From: Lachnospiraceae bacterium
GTDB taxonomy: Bacteria; Bacillota; Clostridia; Lachnospirales; Lachnospiraceae
DNA: 64,000 nucleotides
Direction of reading: 5' to 3'
NCBI GenBank assembly: GCA_017433725.1
Contig: JAFRGQ010000082.1
Location: forward strand, 50,695-114,694
A program made the translations under genes and the position numbers. Shown in pieces: positions 35,366-44,958 of the stretch (the first letter of the stretch is position 1; the number at the start of each line of letters is the position of its first letter). The notes under the pieces are model-generated. The model had not been told where the DNA came from. It made no database searches and worked only from the letters and a program-made list of their open reading frames with translations.

Positions 35366-36289
35366 ATGGAATACAGAGAGACAATCGGAAATGTCGTACT
35401 AAATACCGAGGATTATCCGGGACGTGATCTCTACTCGGACGGTGAGATAGAGGACGTCCTCCTTGACATTGCGAAAAATACGGATCCAAAGGATTTTGAC
35501 AAGGTAGTCGAGGAGAGGGAGAGCTGGCCGGTCATGTATCATTTCTCCACGATCCGGACCAATATCATGAGCTGGATGCCGATTGACCGCAGTATGAAAG
35601 TCCTGGAGATCGGGTCCGGCTGCGGCGCGATCACCGGCACGATCGCGGAGAAAGCCGGAAGCGTCACATGTGTGGAGCTGTCCAGAAAGAGAAGCCTCAT
35701 CAATGCATGGCGCAACCGGGAGAAAGATAACATCGAGATCCGTCTCGGCAACTTCGAGGATGTTGAGAAGAAGCTCGAAACCGACTATGACATGATCACC
35801 CTGATCGGCGTCTTTGAGTACGCGCAGGGGTATATATCATCCGGCACGCCCTACAGGGATTTCCTTGCCATTATACTCCGGCACCTTAAGCCGGGCGGAC
35901 AGCTGGTCATCGCCATAGAGAACCGCCTGGGCATGAAATACTTTGCCGGCGCCACGGAAGATCACAGCGGAAAGTATTTTGAGGGAATCGAGGGCTACAG
36001 TGATACGAGCCGGGCGAGGACATTTTCAAAGCCTGAACTCGAAGCACTCCTTACGGAAGGCGGAATTTCCGACTTTACCTTCTACTACCCATATCCGGAC
36101 TATAAGTTCCCGATGTCGATCTACTCGGACTATTATCTTCCGAAGCGCGGTGAACTTCGCATGAACCTTGCCAATTTTGACAGGGAGAGGATGATTCTTT
36201 TTGATGAGACGCAGGCGTACGATTCACTTGTTGACAGCGGGCTCTTTCCGCTGTTCTCCAATTCATTTCTTATCGTAGCGCGCCGATAG
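35366..36289 (+). CDS. Class I SAM-dependent methyltransferase
   Basis: A 307-residue soluble protein with the SAM-binding motif VLEIGSGCG (79-87), an acidic strand-2 end (CVELS) and LKPGGQLVIAIENRLGMKYF. It starts 10 bp after wzt and is followed by the kinase-GT fusion. In WbdD a methyltransferase and a kinase share one chain and cap the non-reducing end of the glycan. Here the methyltransferase stands alone beside kinase-like domains, so a capping O-methylation is a reasonable inference, with methylation of a backbone sugar as the alternative. Confidence 0.8.
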   Translation: MEYRETIGNVVLNTEDYPGRDLYSDGEIEDVLLDIAKNTDPKDFDKVVEERESWPVMYHFSTIRTNIMSWMPIDRSMKVLEIGSGCGAITGTIAEKAGSVTCVELSRKRSLINAWRNREKDNIEIRLGNFEDVEKKLETDYDMITLIGVFEYAQGYISSGTPYRDFLAIILRHLKPGGQLVIAIENRLGMKYFAGATEDHSGKYFEGIEGYSDTSRARTFSKPELEALLTEGGISDFTFYYPYPDYKFPMSIYSDYYLPKRGELRMNLANFDRERMILFDETQAYDSLVDSGLFPLFSNSFLIVARR

Positions 36290-36344
36290 ACCGGCAGGTG
36301 TATCCGAAAACTATTGCATCAGACTTGTGATTTAGAGGAAGCCT

Positions 36345-39300
36345 ATGATTATTTTTACGAAATATTCAAATGACCGTCGTCCGGAACTCGCGATCCGCAC
36401 GGATATCATCGAGGACGGAGGCGTAAAGTCTGTTATCAAGGCAGCTGCAGATCCCCGTGCGTCAGCGCATATAAACGGTCTTATGGACAGCTATCAGGGA
36501 CTCAGGCGTATATTTGACAAGACGCGGTTCATTCCGAACCGGTGCACTGCCGGTGAGGGATTCTGTTCCTTTGAGTTCCTTAAGGGAGAGATGCTCGAGG
36601 AACATATGGATATGCTTCTTGAGCGTCCGGACGAGCTGGTCGGAGCGCTTCGGGAATACTTCGATGAGCTGATCAAGGCCACGGACACCGATTATGTAAG
36701 GACAGATGATTACGTCCGCGTTTTCGGGGATATCACCACATCGGGAACACGGGCCTTCTCTGTGGCCAATATCGATATGGTACTTAATAATGTGATTGTC
36801 AGGGACGGCTGGAACGTAATCGATTACGAGTGGACGTTCCATTTTCCCGTGCCTGTCAACTATATCATCTGGAGAGTCTACCACTACTATGTGGACGTGA
36901 ATATGAAACGGCAGTTCCTTCACGATTACAACATCCTTCCGTCCTACGGGATCACGGAGGAGGATATTGCCGGATTCGAGCAGATGGAGACGAACTTCCA
37001 GGCTTATGTTACGGGGAATAAGGTCGCACTGCGCGATCTTTATCCGGTCATTTCGCCGGGGCACGTCGTGATCGGCGAGCTTCTCGAAGCATACAGCCAG
37101 AAAAATGAGAAGCGCACGGTCACGCTCTTCCCTGAAAAGGACGGAACTTTCACGCCTGATCACATGATCGTAACGTACTCTGCCCCGCAGGGTATCTACA
37201 AACGGACGATCCGTCTCGGAGGCTCTTCCATGCTGCGAATCGACCCGACCGAGGCAGCCGTCATCGTTCATGTGAACAGCCTGACTGCCGACGGAGTGCC
37301 CCTCGACCTCTCGAAAGCGATCATAAACGGAAGACTTCTGGGTGACAACGACCTGATCTTCACGGAAGAAGACCCCTGGTTCATACTGACCGATATTCCG
37401 AAAGGATCGGAAAGCGTGGAGGTCGACATGAAGGTGCTGCCTCTCGATGAAGGCTACACAGCTGCATGGCAGAAGGTGTCGGCCGCGATGAAGGAGCAGG
37501 AGTCGGTGAACGCCGCTCTGAAAGACAGGATCGAGGAACAGAAGACTCTGATGGCCGGTATGCGGCGTGCCGCGCGCCTTTCCCAGAATATAATCGATAA
37601 CAGGAATCACGCTATTAACGAGCTGGGCGATACCAAAGTCCTTCGCATCTACCGCAAAGTCCGGGCAAGCAGAAAGCAGGATGACCCGATCGCACGATTC
37701 CGTCCGAAGATCACCAACGACGGGTCAGAGATCCTTTACAATATCGATAACGTGACAGCACACGACAGCTACCTTCTGATTCACGGGTGGACTGTGGATA
37801 CATTGTTCGGAAATGAAATCCTTCAGGTCGTGGACGCAGAAGGACATGAAGTAAAATGCAGCATTCTCCGCTCATTCAGGGACGATGTTGCGGAGCAGCT
37901 CAAGTTCGATCCCGAGAGACGTCCGGGTTTTGAAATCCGGATTCGTTACAGCAGAATCGGGAGCCTGCCTCTTACGCTCAGAATCGAAGATCCGCGGGGA
38001 TACCTCGAAGTGCCGGTTGAAGGCGTGGACGAGGCGGAAATCGAGCGCGGTAAACAGGGTGAAATCGTCTATGAGGCGCAGGAAGGCCGTCCGATGGAGT
38101 ATGACGACTACACCAGACGGGGAAGAGCAAGTCATGAGGAACTGCGCAGACAGCGCAAGAAGACATTTGCTTTCGAACCGCTCGTAAGTTTCTGCATGCA
38201 GGTCTATAACGTATCGAACAGAAATCTAAGAAAGATGATAGACTCTCTGCTGTCCCAGAGCTATAGGAAAGTGGAAATCTGTATTGCGGACGGAAGTACG
38301 GGCGATGAGACGAAGAAGTTCATCGAAGACAGTTACGGTACGGAAGAGAAAATGCGCTATATCCGGCTCGAGGAAGATCCTGTCACGGCGTCCAACCTCT
38401 CGGAAGCGATGAAGATCGCATCCGGGGATGTGATCATTCCGGTCGACGCCAATGACATAGCGGATCCGAGAACAGCTTATGAGATAGTGAAATATATGAA
38501 TCGTGAGGACGCAGACGTTGTCTATACGGATGAGGACAAGGTGACCCCGGAAGGATTCTTCTACACTTCACCGAAGTTCAAGCCGGATTACAGTCCGGAT
38601 TATCTGAGGAGCAACAATTACATCGGCAGCTTCTTTGCGGTAAGGCGAGAGGTGCTTGAGAAAGCCGGCCTGCCGGATCTCAATTACGGCGACGCCTACA
38701 TGTATGACTACATTTTCCGCTGCTGTGAAAATGCCCGTAAAGTCGCTCATGTACCGATCGCTCTCAGCCACAGACGGATCAATCCGGCGAGACTGCTCGA
38801 AAATCCTGACAGTATCGAAGCGGAATATATCTGTGAAATGCGCGCAATCGACGCTCACTTAAAGCGCGTGGGAATTGAAGGCCGAAGTGAGAGAGGACCG
38901 GTCAGAGGAGGCTATCACGTCAAGGCCAAGGTTACGGGAAGACCGCTCGTATCGATCATTATTCCCAACAAGGATCATATGCTGACCCTTCGCAGAGCGA
39001 TCGATTCGATTATGGGGAAGACGACGTACGGAAATTACGAGATCATTATTATCGAGAACGGAAGTATCGAAGAACAGACTTTCCTCTACTATGAGAGACT
39101 GGAACACAGGTATCCGAATGTCAGGGTCCTCACATGGGATAAGCCGTTCAATTATTCCGCCATCAATAATTTCGGCGTGAAAGCTGCGAACGGAAGTTAT
39201 CTTCTGTTCCTGAACAACGATGTCGAAGTGATCACGCCGGATTGGATCGAGGAAATGCTCTCTATATGTCAGAGGGAGGATTGCGGAGCCTGCGGTGCAA

Positions 39301-39812
39301 GGCTGCTCTTCCCGGACAACACGATCCAGCATGTCGGCGTTGTAGTAGGTATGGGAGGCGCCGCCGGTCACATGTTCAGCGGCGAGGAGGCGTCATCTCC
39401 GCACGGAAATCCAAGGTCATGTCTCACACAGAACCTGAGTGCAGCGACTGCCGCCTGCCTGATGGTGAAGAGAGATATATTTGAACAAATCGGCGGATTT
39501 GACGAGGAATACACAGTCGCTTTTAACGATGTAGACCTGTGCCTAAAGGTACGGGAGGCGGGCTATCTGGTGGCGGTGAATGCATTTGCACAGCTCACTC
39601 ACTATGAATCCCTGACACGCGGAAGCGACAAGGCAAGAGATGACAGCGAAAAACATGAGAGGTTCCTGAGGGAGTCCCGCAGTATCAGAGAGCGCTGGGA
39701 GAAATATTTCAGGGACGGTGATCCGTATTTCAATCCGAATCTGGATGCAGCACGCGGAGATTTCGCGTTCGTCGGAGAGTATCCGAAGCTCGGAAATCAG
39801 GAAGAAGAATAG
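36345..39812 (+). CDS. Kinase-like domain fused to two GT2 domains
   Basis: An 1155-residue soluble protein. Residues 1-~250 resemble the kinase-like protein at 31248, with NIDMVLNN (Asp144, Asn149) and VIDYEW (Asp160). A linker is followed by a ~60-residue beta module with LIHGWTVD (~480) that also occurs in the next three proteins. Then come GT2-a (~613-800) and GT2-b (~868-1110). GT2-b keeps FLNNDVEV and HVGVVVGMGG. In GT2-a the metal site reads VDANDIAD, where the paralogues have DHDD, so the second Asp of DxD is Asn and this domain may be inactive. Probably a polymer rhamnosyltransferase with a capping or scaffold domain (inference). Confidence 0.75.
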   Translation: MIIFTKYSNDRRPELAIRTDIIEDGGVKSVIKAAADPRASAHINGLMDSYQGLRRIFDKTRFIPNRCTAGEGFCSFEFLKGEMLEEHMDMLLERPDELVGALREYFDELIKATDTDYVRTDDYVRVFGDITTSGTRAFSVANIDMVLNNVIVRDGWNVIDYEWTFHFPVPVNYIIWRVYHYYVDVNMKRQFLHDYNILPSYGITEEDIAGFEQMETNFQAYVTGNKVALRDLYPVISPGHVVIGELLEAYSQKNEKRTVTLFPEKDGTFTPDHMIVTYSAPQGIYKRTIRLGGSSMLRIDPTEAAVIVHVNSLTADGVPLDLSKAIINGRLLGDNDLIFTEEDPWFILTDIPKGSESVEVDMKVLPLDEGYTAAWQKVSAAMKEQESVNAALKDRIEEQKTLMAGMRRAARLSQNIIDNRNHAINELGDTKVLRIYRKVRASRKQDDPIARFRPKITNDGSEILYNIDNVTAHDSYLLIHGWTVDTLFGNEILQVVDAEGHEVKCSILRSFRDDVAEQLKFDPERRPGFEIRIRYSRIGSLPLTLRIEDPRGYLEVPVEGVDEAEIERGKQGEIVYEAQEGRPMEYDDYTRRGRASHEELRRQRKKTFAFEPLVSFCMQVYNVSNRNLRKMIDSLLSQSYRKVEICIADGSTGDETKKFIEDSYGTEEKMRYIRLEEDPVTASNLSEAMKIASGDVIIPVDANDIADPRTAYEIVKYMNREDADVVYTDEDKVTPEGFFYTSPKFKPDYSPDYLRSNNYIGSFFAVRREVLEKAGLPDLNYGDAYMYDYIFRCCENARKVAHVPIALSHRRINPARLLENPDSIEAEYICEMRAIDAHLKRVGIEGRSERGPVRGGYHVKAKVTGRPLVSIIIPNKDHMLTLRRAIDSIMGKTTYGNYEIIIIENGSIEEQTFLYYERLEHRYPNVRVLTWDKPFNYSAINNFGVKAANGSYLLFLNNDVEVITPDWIEEMLSICQREDCGACGARLLFPDNTIQHVGVVVGMGGAAGHMFSGEEASSPHGNPRSCLTQNLSAATAACLMVKRDIFEQIGGFDEEYTVAFNDVDLCLKVREAGYLVAVNAFAQLTHYESLTRGSDKARDDSEKHERFLRESRSIRERWEKYFRDGDPYFNPNLDAARGDFAFVGEYPKLGNQEEE

Positions 39813-39833
39813 GAATGGCAATCGGAGGACACT

Positions 39834-42545
39834 ATGTCACAAGATTCGTTAGAATACAGAGAGCTGAAAAACAGCTATGACCTGCTAAAAAAACAGTATG
39901 ATGAACTTGTTGCGGAAAATGCAGGCGGAAGAACGGTAAAGATCTTTACAAAGTCCGGCGATACCTATGATGAGAAGCCGGCTCTTGAAATCCCCGTTAG
40001 TTCTGACGGCGATATTGCCGTCGAACTCCCGCTCGGAGACGCAGTGGAATTGCGTGTTGAACTCGGCCATATGCCGGCTTATGTCCGTGTGGCGGGCATA
40101 TCGACCGACCAGGGCGTTCTGACAACGGAGAGTATGCAGGGGACTTTTCAGTCCATTACCGGAAACATCTGCATATTCCCGAATATGGACCCGGCTTTTG
40201 TCGTGAGCGAGTGGATGACGGGATCCCGTGTGTTCTACTGCCGCCTGAATGTCCTGACACTGTCCGCGGAGGTGGCTCCGCTTGTTGCACAGGAAATCGG
40301 CAATCGCGACGAGGAAGTAAGCCATCTTCGCATTGTGGACCGTCACAGAATGGAGCTTCTGATCGAGCGCAGTGCACTGCTCAACGCAATCGCGGATCTT
40401 AAAGTCGTGCGCACATACAGACAGATGCGCCGCGTAATGAAGAAGGACGATCCGTTCAGTCGCATACATCCGCGTCTCAAGAACGATACGGAAGGAATCT
40501 GCTATTATGTGGACGAGATCACGTATCATAAAGAGGTGTGCGTGTTACGCGGCTGGGTTTTTGACCGCGAGTACCTGATCAGTGAGATCAAGATCCTGAA
40601 CGCCAAAAGGCAGCCGATCAATTGCAAGATCATGCGCCAGATCCGCAATGATGTTGCCGACCAGTTCTGTCTTGATCCGAAAGACCGCCAGGGCTTCTCG
40701 ATCTCGATCAATTATGAGGATATACACGATCTGCCGTTGTTCCTTGAAATTCATGACCTTCGCGGTTTTGTTCGCAGAAAGCTCAACTATGAGCCGGATG
40801 CGGAGAAACAGAAGATCGTGGAAGAGAACCGGAACAGCGCTTATATAGATTATAACGACTGGGCCATCGATCACAGGGCTACGAAAGATGAACTGGAGCT
40901 CCAGAGAAGGAAACAGTTCCGGTATGAGCCCAAGCTTTCCGTGGTCGTGCCTCTCTACAAGACTCCCGAGAGATATCTTATGGAGCTTGTTGACAGTATC
41001 AAGGCACAGACTTACGCCAACTGGGAACTGATCCTCTCTGACGGCAGCGGTGAGAATTCCCCGATAGACGGAATCCTGACGCAGCTTGAAGAGTCGGACA
41101 ACAGGATAAAGATCGTCCGCAACAGACAGCAGCTTCATATATCGGAAAATACCAATGCTGCTCTCCAGGAAGTCACCGGTGATTATGTCGTTTTCTGCGA
41201 TCACGATGACATCTTATCGCCGGAAGCTTTCTTTGAAAATGTGCGCATGATCAACAAATATCCGGGCACGGATATGATTTATTCGGATGAAGATAAGATC
41301 CTGGATGATTGGATGCTCACGGAACCGCATTTTAAACCGGATTTCAATCTGGATCTGCTTCTTACCAACAACTATATATGCCATCTGCTGGTCGTCAGCA
41401 GGAGTCTTCAGGAGAAAGTCGGCGGTCTCGATCCTGCTTTCGACGGTGCCCAGGATTACGATTTTGTGCTCCGCTGCGTGAGCGAGACAAAGAATATCAG
41501 ACATATTCCGAGAGCACTCTACCACTGGCGTATTTCAGCCACATCGACCGCGGAAAATCCGGAATCCAAGGAATACGCATTTTATTCGGGCAAACGCGCA
41601 GTGGAGGCTTACTACAAGCGGGCGGGAATTCCTGCCGAGGTGTCCATGACGGAAGCGGCCGGCTGGTACAAGACGACCTATCACTGGGACAGTGAACCGC
41701 TCGTATCGATAGTTATACCGAATAAGGACCACAGGGAAGACCTTCAAAGATGTATTAACTCGATCGAGGAGAAGAGTACATACAGGAATTATGAGTATAT
41801 TATTGTGGAAAACAACAGTGTTGATCCGCAGACTTTCAGCTATTACGAGAAACTGAAAAGCGAATTACCGAATCTCAATGTTGTGACTTACAAGGATGCA
41901 TTTAATTATTCGGCTATCAATAATTACGGCGTCAGGTTCGCGAGAGGAGAGTTCATTCTTTTCCTCAACAATGACACGGAAGTTATTAATCCGGATTTCA
42001 TGAAGGAGATGCTCGGTTACTGCCTGAGAGAGGATGTCGGGGCATGCGGCGGCCGTCTGTACTATGAGGACGGTACTCTGCAGCACGCAGGCGTTGTCGT
42101 CGGTCTCGGAGGGCTCGCGGGACATCCGTTCGCCAAGACGATCCATGATGATCACGGGTATATGAATCGGATCGCATCGGCGCAGGACCTCTCAGCTGTC
42201 ACAGCCGCCTGTATGATGATGAAGAAGACAGTCTTCAATCTGGTCGGCGGCTTCTACGAGGGGATGGCTGTCGCATTTAATGATGTTGACCTGTGCATGA
42301 AGATTACAAGAGCCGGTTACCGTATCGTGTATAATCCGGCAGTGGAGCTTTACCATTATGAGTCAAAGTCCCGCGGAAATGAGGATACCAAGGCCAAAGT
42401 GGCAAGATTTGAGCAGGAAGTTGCACTGTTCAGGGAACGCTGGCCGGAGATTCTCGAGAACGGAGACCCGTACTATAACCCGAACTTCACTTTGAGACGG
42501 ACCGGGTACGCACTTCGCGAGAAGGACGAACCTGCGCAGGGCTGA
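39834..42545 (+). CDS. Double-domain GT2 glycosyltransferase
   Basis: A 903-residue soluble protein. It has an N-terminal coiled segment (~5-30), a beta domain (~32-130), a helical region, the beta module with VLRGWVFD (~240), GT2-a (~367-560; VVVPLYKTPE, CDHDD at ~455) and GT2-b (~623-860; IVIPNKDHRED, FLNNDTEV at ~710, HAGVVVGLGG). Both domains keep their metal-site residues, so two linkages can be made in one chain, as in bifunctional rhamnan or galactan polymerases. CGGAGG precedes the ATG; 21 bp after the fusion gene. Confidence 0.85.
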   Translation: MSQDSLEYRELKNSYDLLKKQYDELVAENAGGRTVKIFTKSGDTYDEKPALEIPVSSDGDIAVELPLGDAVELRVELGHMPAYVRVAGISTDQGVLTTESMQGTFQSITGNICIFPNMDPAFVVSEWMTGSRVFYCRLNVLTLSAEVAPLVAQEIGNRDEEVSHLRIVDRHRMELLIERSALLNAIADLKVVRTYRQMRRVMKKDDPFSRIHPRLKNDTEGICYYVDEITYHKEVCVLRGWVFDREYLISEIKILNAKRQPINCKIMRQIRNDVADQFCLDPKDRQGFSISINYEDIHDLPLFLEIHDLRGFVRRKLNYEPDAEKQKIVEENRNSAYIDYNDWAIDHRATKDELELQRRKQFRYEPKLSVVVPLYKTPERYLMELVDSIKAQTYANWELILSDGSGENSPIDGILTQLEESDNRIKIVRNRQQLHISENTNAALQEVTGDYVVFCDHDDILSPEAFFENVRMINKYPGTDMIYSDEDKILDDWMLTEPHFKPDFNLDLLLTNNYICHLLVVSRSLQEKVGGLDPAFDGAQDYDFVLRCVSETKNIRHIPRALYHWRISATSTAENPESKEYAFYSGKRAVEAYYKRAGIPAEVSMTEAAGWYKTTYHWDSEPLVSIVIPNKDHREDLQRCINSIEEKSTYRNYEYIIVENNSVDPQTFSYYEKLKSELPNLNVVTYKDAFNYSAINNYGVRFARGEFILFLNNDTEVINPDFMKEMLGYCLREDVGACGGRLYYEDGTLQHAGVVVGLGGLAGHPFAKTIHDDHGYMNRIASAQDLSAVTAACMMMKKTVFNLVGGFYEGMAVAFNDVDLCMKITRAGYRIVYNPAVELYHYESKSRGNEDTKAKVARFEQEVALFRERWPEILENGDPYYNPNFTLRRTGYALREKDEPAQG

Positions 42546-42561
42546 TAAGAAGGAGAATTCT

Positions 42562-44958
42562 ATGTCTGATATCCTTACACAATACAATGAACTCCGGGCT
42601 TCCTACGAAGCGCTGCTTGCGGAAAACGATAAGCTGAGGAAGGAACTTGAAGAGCAGAAAAGTGAAACGGAAAAGGTAACGGAGCAATACAAGGCTGCAA
42701 GGCAAAGCGCGATTGATAAGGCAAACCTCGCAGCTGCGTTAGCCTCCAATAAGACTATGCGGGCTTATCGCAAGATGATGCAGCATACCGGCAAGGGAGA
42801 CCCGTTCAAGATGCTTCGCCCCGAGCTTACGCAGGCGGAAGCAAGGATACTTTCCAATATCGACTCTGTGACATACAGAAAAGGTCATCTGGTGGTGAGA
42901 GGCTGGGCGTATGACCTGAACGGCGTCTTCCCACCCATCGTCCTGAAAGATCGCAGCCGAATACTTCCGATGACGGAACAGCACTACCCGAGACCGGACG
43001 TCAATGAGTCTCTTGAACTGGCTGACGACACATGCTCCGGCTATGTAATCAAGACGCCCCTGTCGGAAATTAAGCATGACAGGATCGCGATCGAGTTCGT
43101 TAATGAGTTCGGCTATGTTGCCCGTGAGATAAAGATCATCCTTGATGAGAAGAAGAGGGAGGCATATCTCGCCGAGAATGCCGAGCCTACTTATGCTGTG
43201 GATAACGCGGGCTACGATGACTGGTTCCATGATCAGAGGGTCACGGACGCGGAACTGTCGCGTCAGAGAAAGGACCATTTCCCGTATGAACCGAAGATCA
43301 GTATCACAATACCGCTCTACAATACGGGGGAAGAGTTTCTCACTGAACTGATGGATACACTTGTCGATCAGTCCTACGCCAATATAGAAATCTGCCTGGC
43401 GGACGGCAGTACGTCCGATGAACCGGGGAAGGTCATCCGTGAAAAATACGGAAATGATCCGAGGATCATCTATAAGCGACTCGAAAAGAACAATGGAATT
43501 TCCGGCAATACAAATGCTGCGATCGAAATGGCGACAGGTGATTTCATTATGTTGGCCGACCATGACGATACGTTGGAGAAAGATGCCTGCTACGAGATTG
43601 TCCGAGCGGTGAACAAGGATCCTGAAATCGATGTGATATACACCGATGAGGACAAGATGCTCCTGACGAAGGATATCTACTACAGTCCGAACTTTAAGCC
43701 GGACTACAGTCCGGATCTGCTTTGCAGCAACAACTACATTACACACATTTTCTGTGTAAGAAAGAGCATCGTCGACAAAGTCGGCGGAGAGCGGGAAGAG
43801 TTCGACGGAGCGCAGGATCATGATTTCATATTCAGGTGCTGTGAACAGGCGAGAAAGGTTCATCACATACCGAAATTTCTGTACCACTGGAGAGCACATG
43901 CATCATCAACAGCCGGAAATCCGGAGAGCAAGATGTATGCTTATGACAGCGGTCGAAGGGCAGTGGAGGCTCACTACCGGAGAATGGGGATTCCGGCGAC
44001 AGTATCGCTGGCCGAGGATATCGGCAGTTTCCGCTCGACATATGAGATCCAGGGAGAGCCTCTTGTCTCCATCATCATTCCGAACAAGGATCTCGTACCT
44101 GTTCTGCGCAGAGCGATCGACTCGATTTTTGAGAAGTCTACATACAGGAATTTTGAGATCGTGATATGCGAGAACAATTCGACGAAGGAAGAGACATTTG
44201 CATATTACGAAGAGCTTCAGGAGGCACACGACAATGTGCGCGTGATTGTGTGGGACAAGTCGTTTAACTACTCCGCAATCAACAACTTTGCCGCGGCGCA
44301 GGCTAAAGGAGAGTACCTGCTCTTCCTCAACAACGATGTGGAAGTCATTACGGACCGCTGGATCGAGGAATTGCTCGGTTACTGCCAGAGACCGGATGTA
44401 GGCGCCTGCGGGGCAAGATTGTACTATCCGAACAACAAACTCCAGCACTGCGGAATCGTAGTTGGAATCGGAGGAATCGCCGGTCATATCTGCCATCTTG
44501 AGAAGCGCTCCTCGGGCGGATATTTCGGAAGGATTGTAAAGTCCCAGGATGTCAGTGCCGTCACAGCTGCCTGCATGATGATGCCGAGGAAGGTCTTCGA
44601 GGAAGTCGGCGGATTCGATGAGAGTTTTGAAGTCGCTTACAATGACGTCGATCTCTGCCTGAAGGTCAGAGAGAAGGGCTATTTCATAGTCTACGACGCA
44701 TGGTGCGAACTGTACCACTATGAATCGCTCTCGAGGGGATCTGACGAGGAGGAAGATGACCCGGAGAAGCATGCGCGTCAGATGGCCGAAGCGAAAAGAC
44801 TTCGCGCGAGATGGCCGGAGATCTTTGAGAAAGGTGATCCGTACTTCAACGCCAACCTTGATTACTGTACGTCGGACTTTGTACTGAAAGGAACGATGCC
44901 GCCCAACTATTCAACGCTTCAGAAAGCCAGAGAGGAAGTGAGCGAAGATGATGAATGA
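42562..44958 (+). CDS. Double-domain GT2 glycosyltransferase
   Basis: A 798-residue paralogue of the neighbouring proteins. It has an N-terminal coiled coil (KLRKELEEQKSETEKV, ~25-50), the beta module with VVRGWAYD (~115), GT2-a (~245-440; ITIPLYNTGEE, ADHDD at ~331) and GT2-b (~500-740; IIIPNKDLVP, FLNNDVEV at ~588). Both metal sites look intact. AAGGAG lies upstream; its end overlaps the next gene by 11 bp. Acts in the cytoplasm on the growing lipid-linked chain (family knowledge). Confidence 0.85.
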   Translation: MSDILTQYNELRASYEALLAENDKLRKELEEQKSETEKVTEQYKAARQSAIDKANLAAALASNKTMRAYRKMMQHTGKGDPFKMLRPELTQAEARILSNIDSVTYRKGHLVVRGWAYDLNGVFPPIVLKDRSRILPMTEQHYPRPDVNESLELADDTCSGYVIKTPLSEIKHDRIAIEFVNEFGYVAREIKIILDEKKREAYLAENAEPTYAVDNAGYDDWFHDQRVTDAELSRQRKDHFPYEPKISITIPLYNTGEEFLTELMDTLVDQSYANIEICLADGSTSDEPGKVIREKYGNDPRIIYKRLEKNNGISGNTNAAIEMATGDFIMLADHDDTLEKDACYEIVRAVNKDPEIDVIYTDEDKMLLTKDIYYSPNFKPDYSPDLLCSNNYITHIFCVRKSIVDKVGGEREEFDGAQDHDFIFRCCEQARKVHHIPKFLYHWRAHASSTAGNPESKMYAYDSGRRAVEAHYRRMGIPATVSLAEDIGSFRSTYEIQGEPLVSIIIPNKDLVPVLRRAIDSIFEKSTYRNFEIVICENNSTKEETFAYYEELQEAHDNVRVIVWDKSFNYSAINNFAAAQAKGEYLLFLNNDVEVITDRWIEELLGYCQRPDVGACGARLYYPNNKLQHCGIVVGIGGIAGHICHLEKRSSGGYFGRIVKSQDVSAVTAACMMMPRKVFEEVGGFDESFEVAYNDVDLCLKVREKGYFIVYDAWCELYHYESLSRGSDEEEDDPEKHARQMAEAKRLRARWPEIFEKGDPYFNANLDYCTSDFVLKGTMPPNYSTLQKAREEVSEDDE

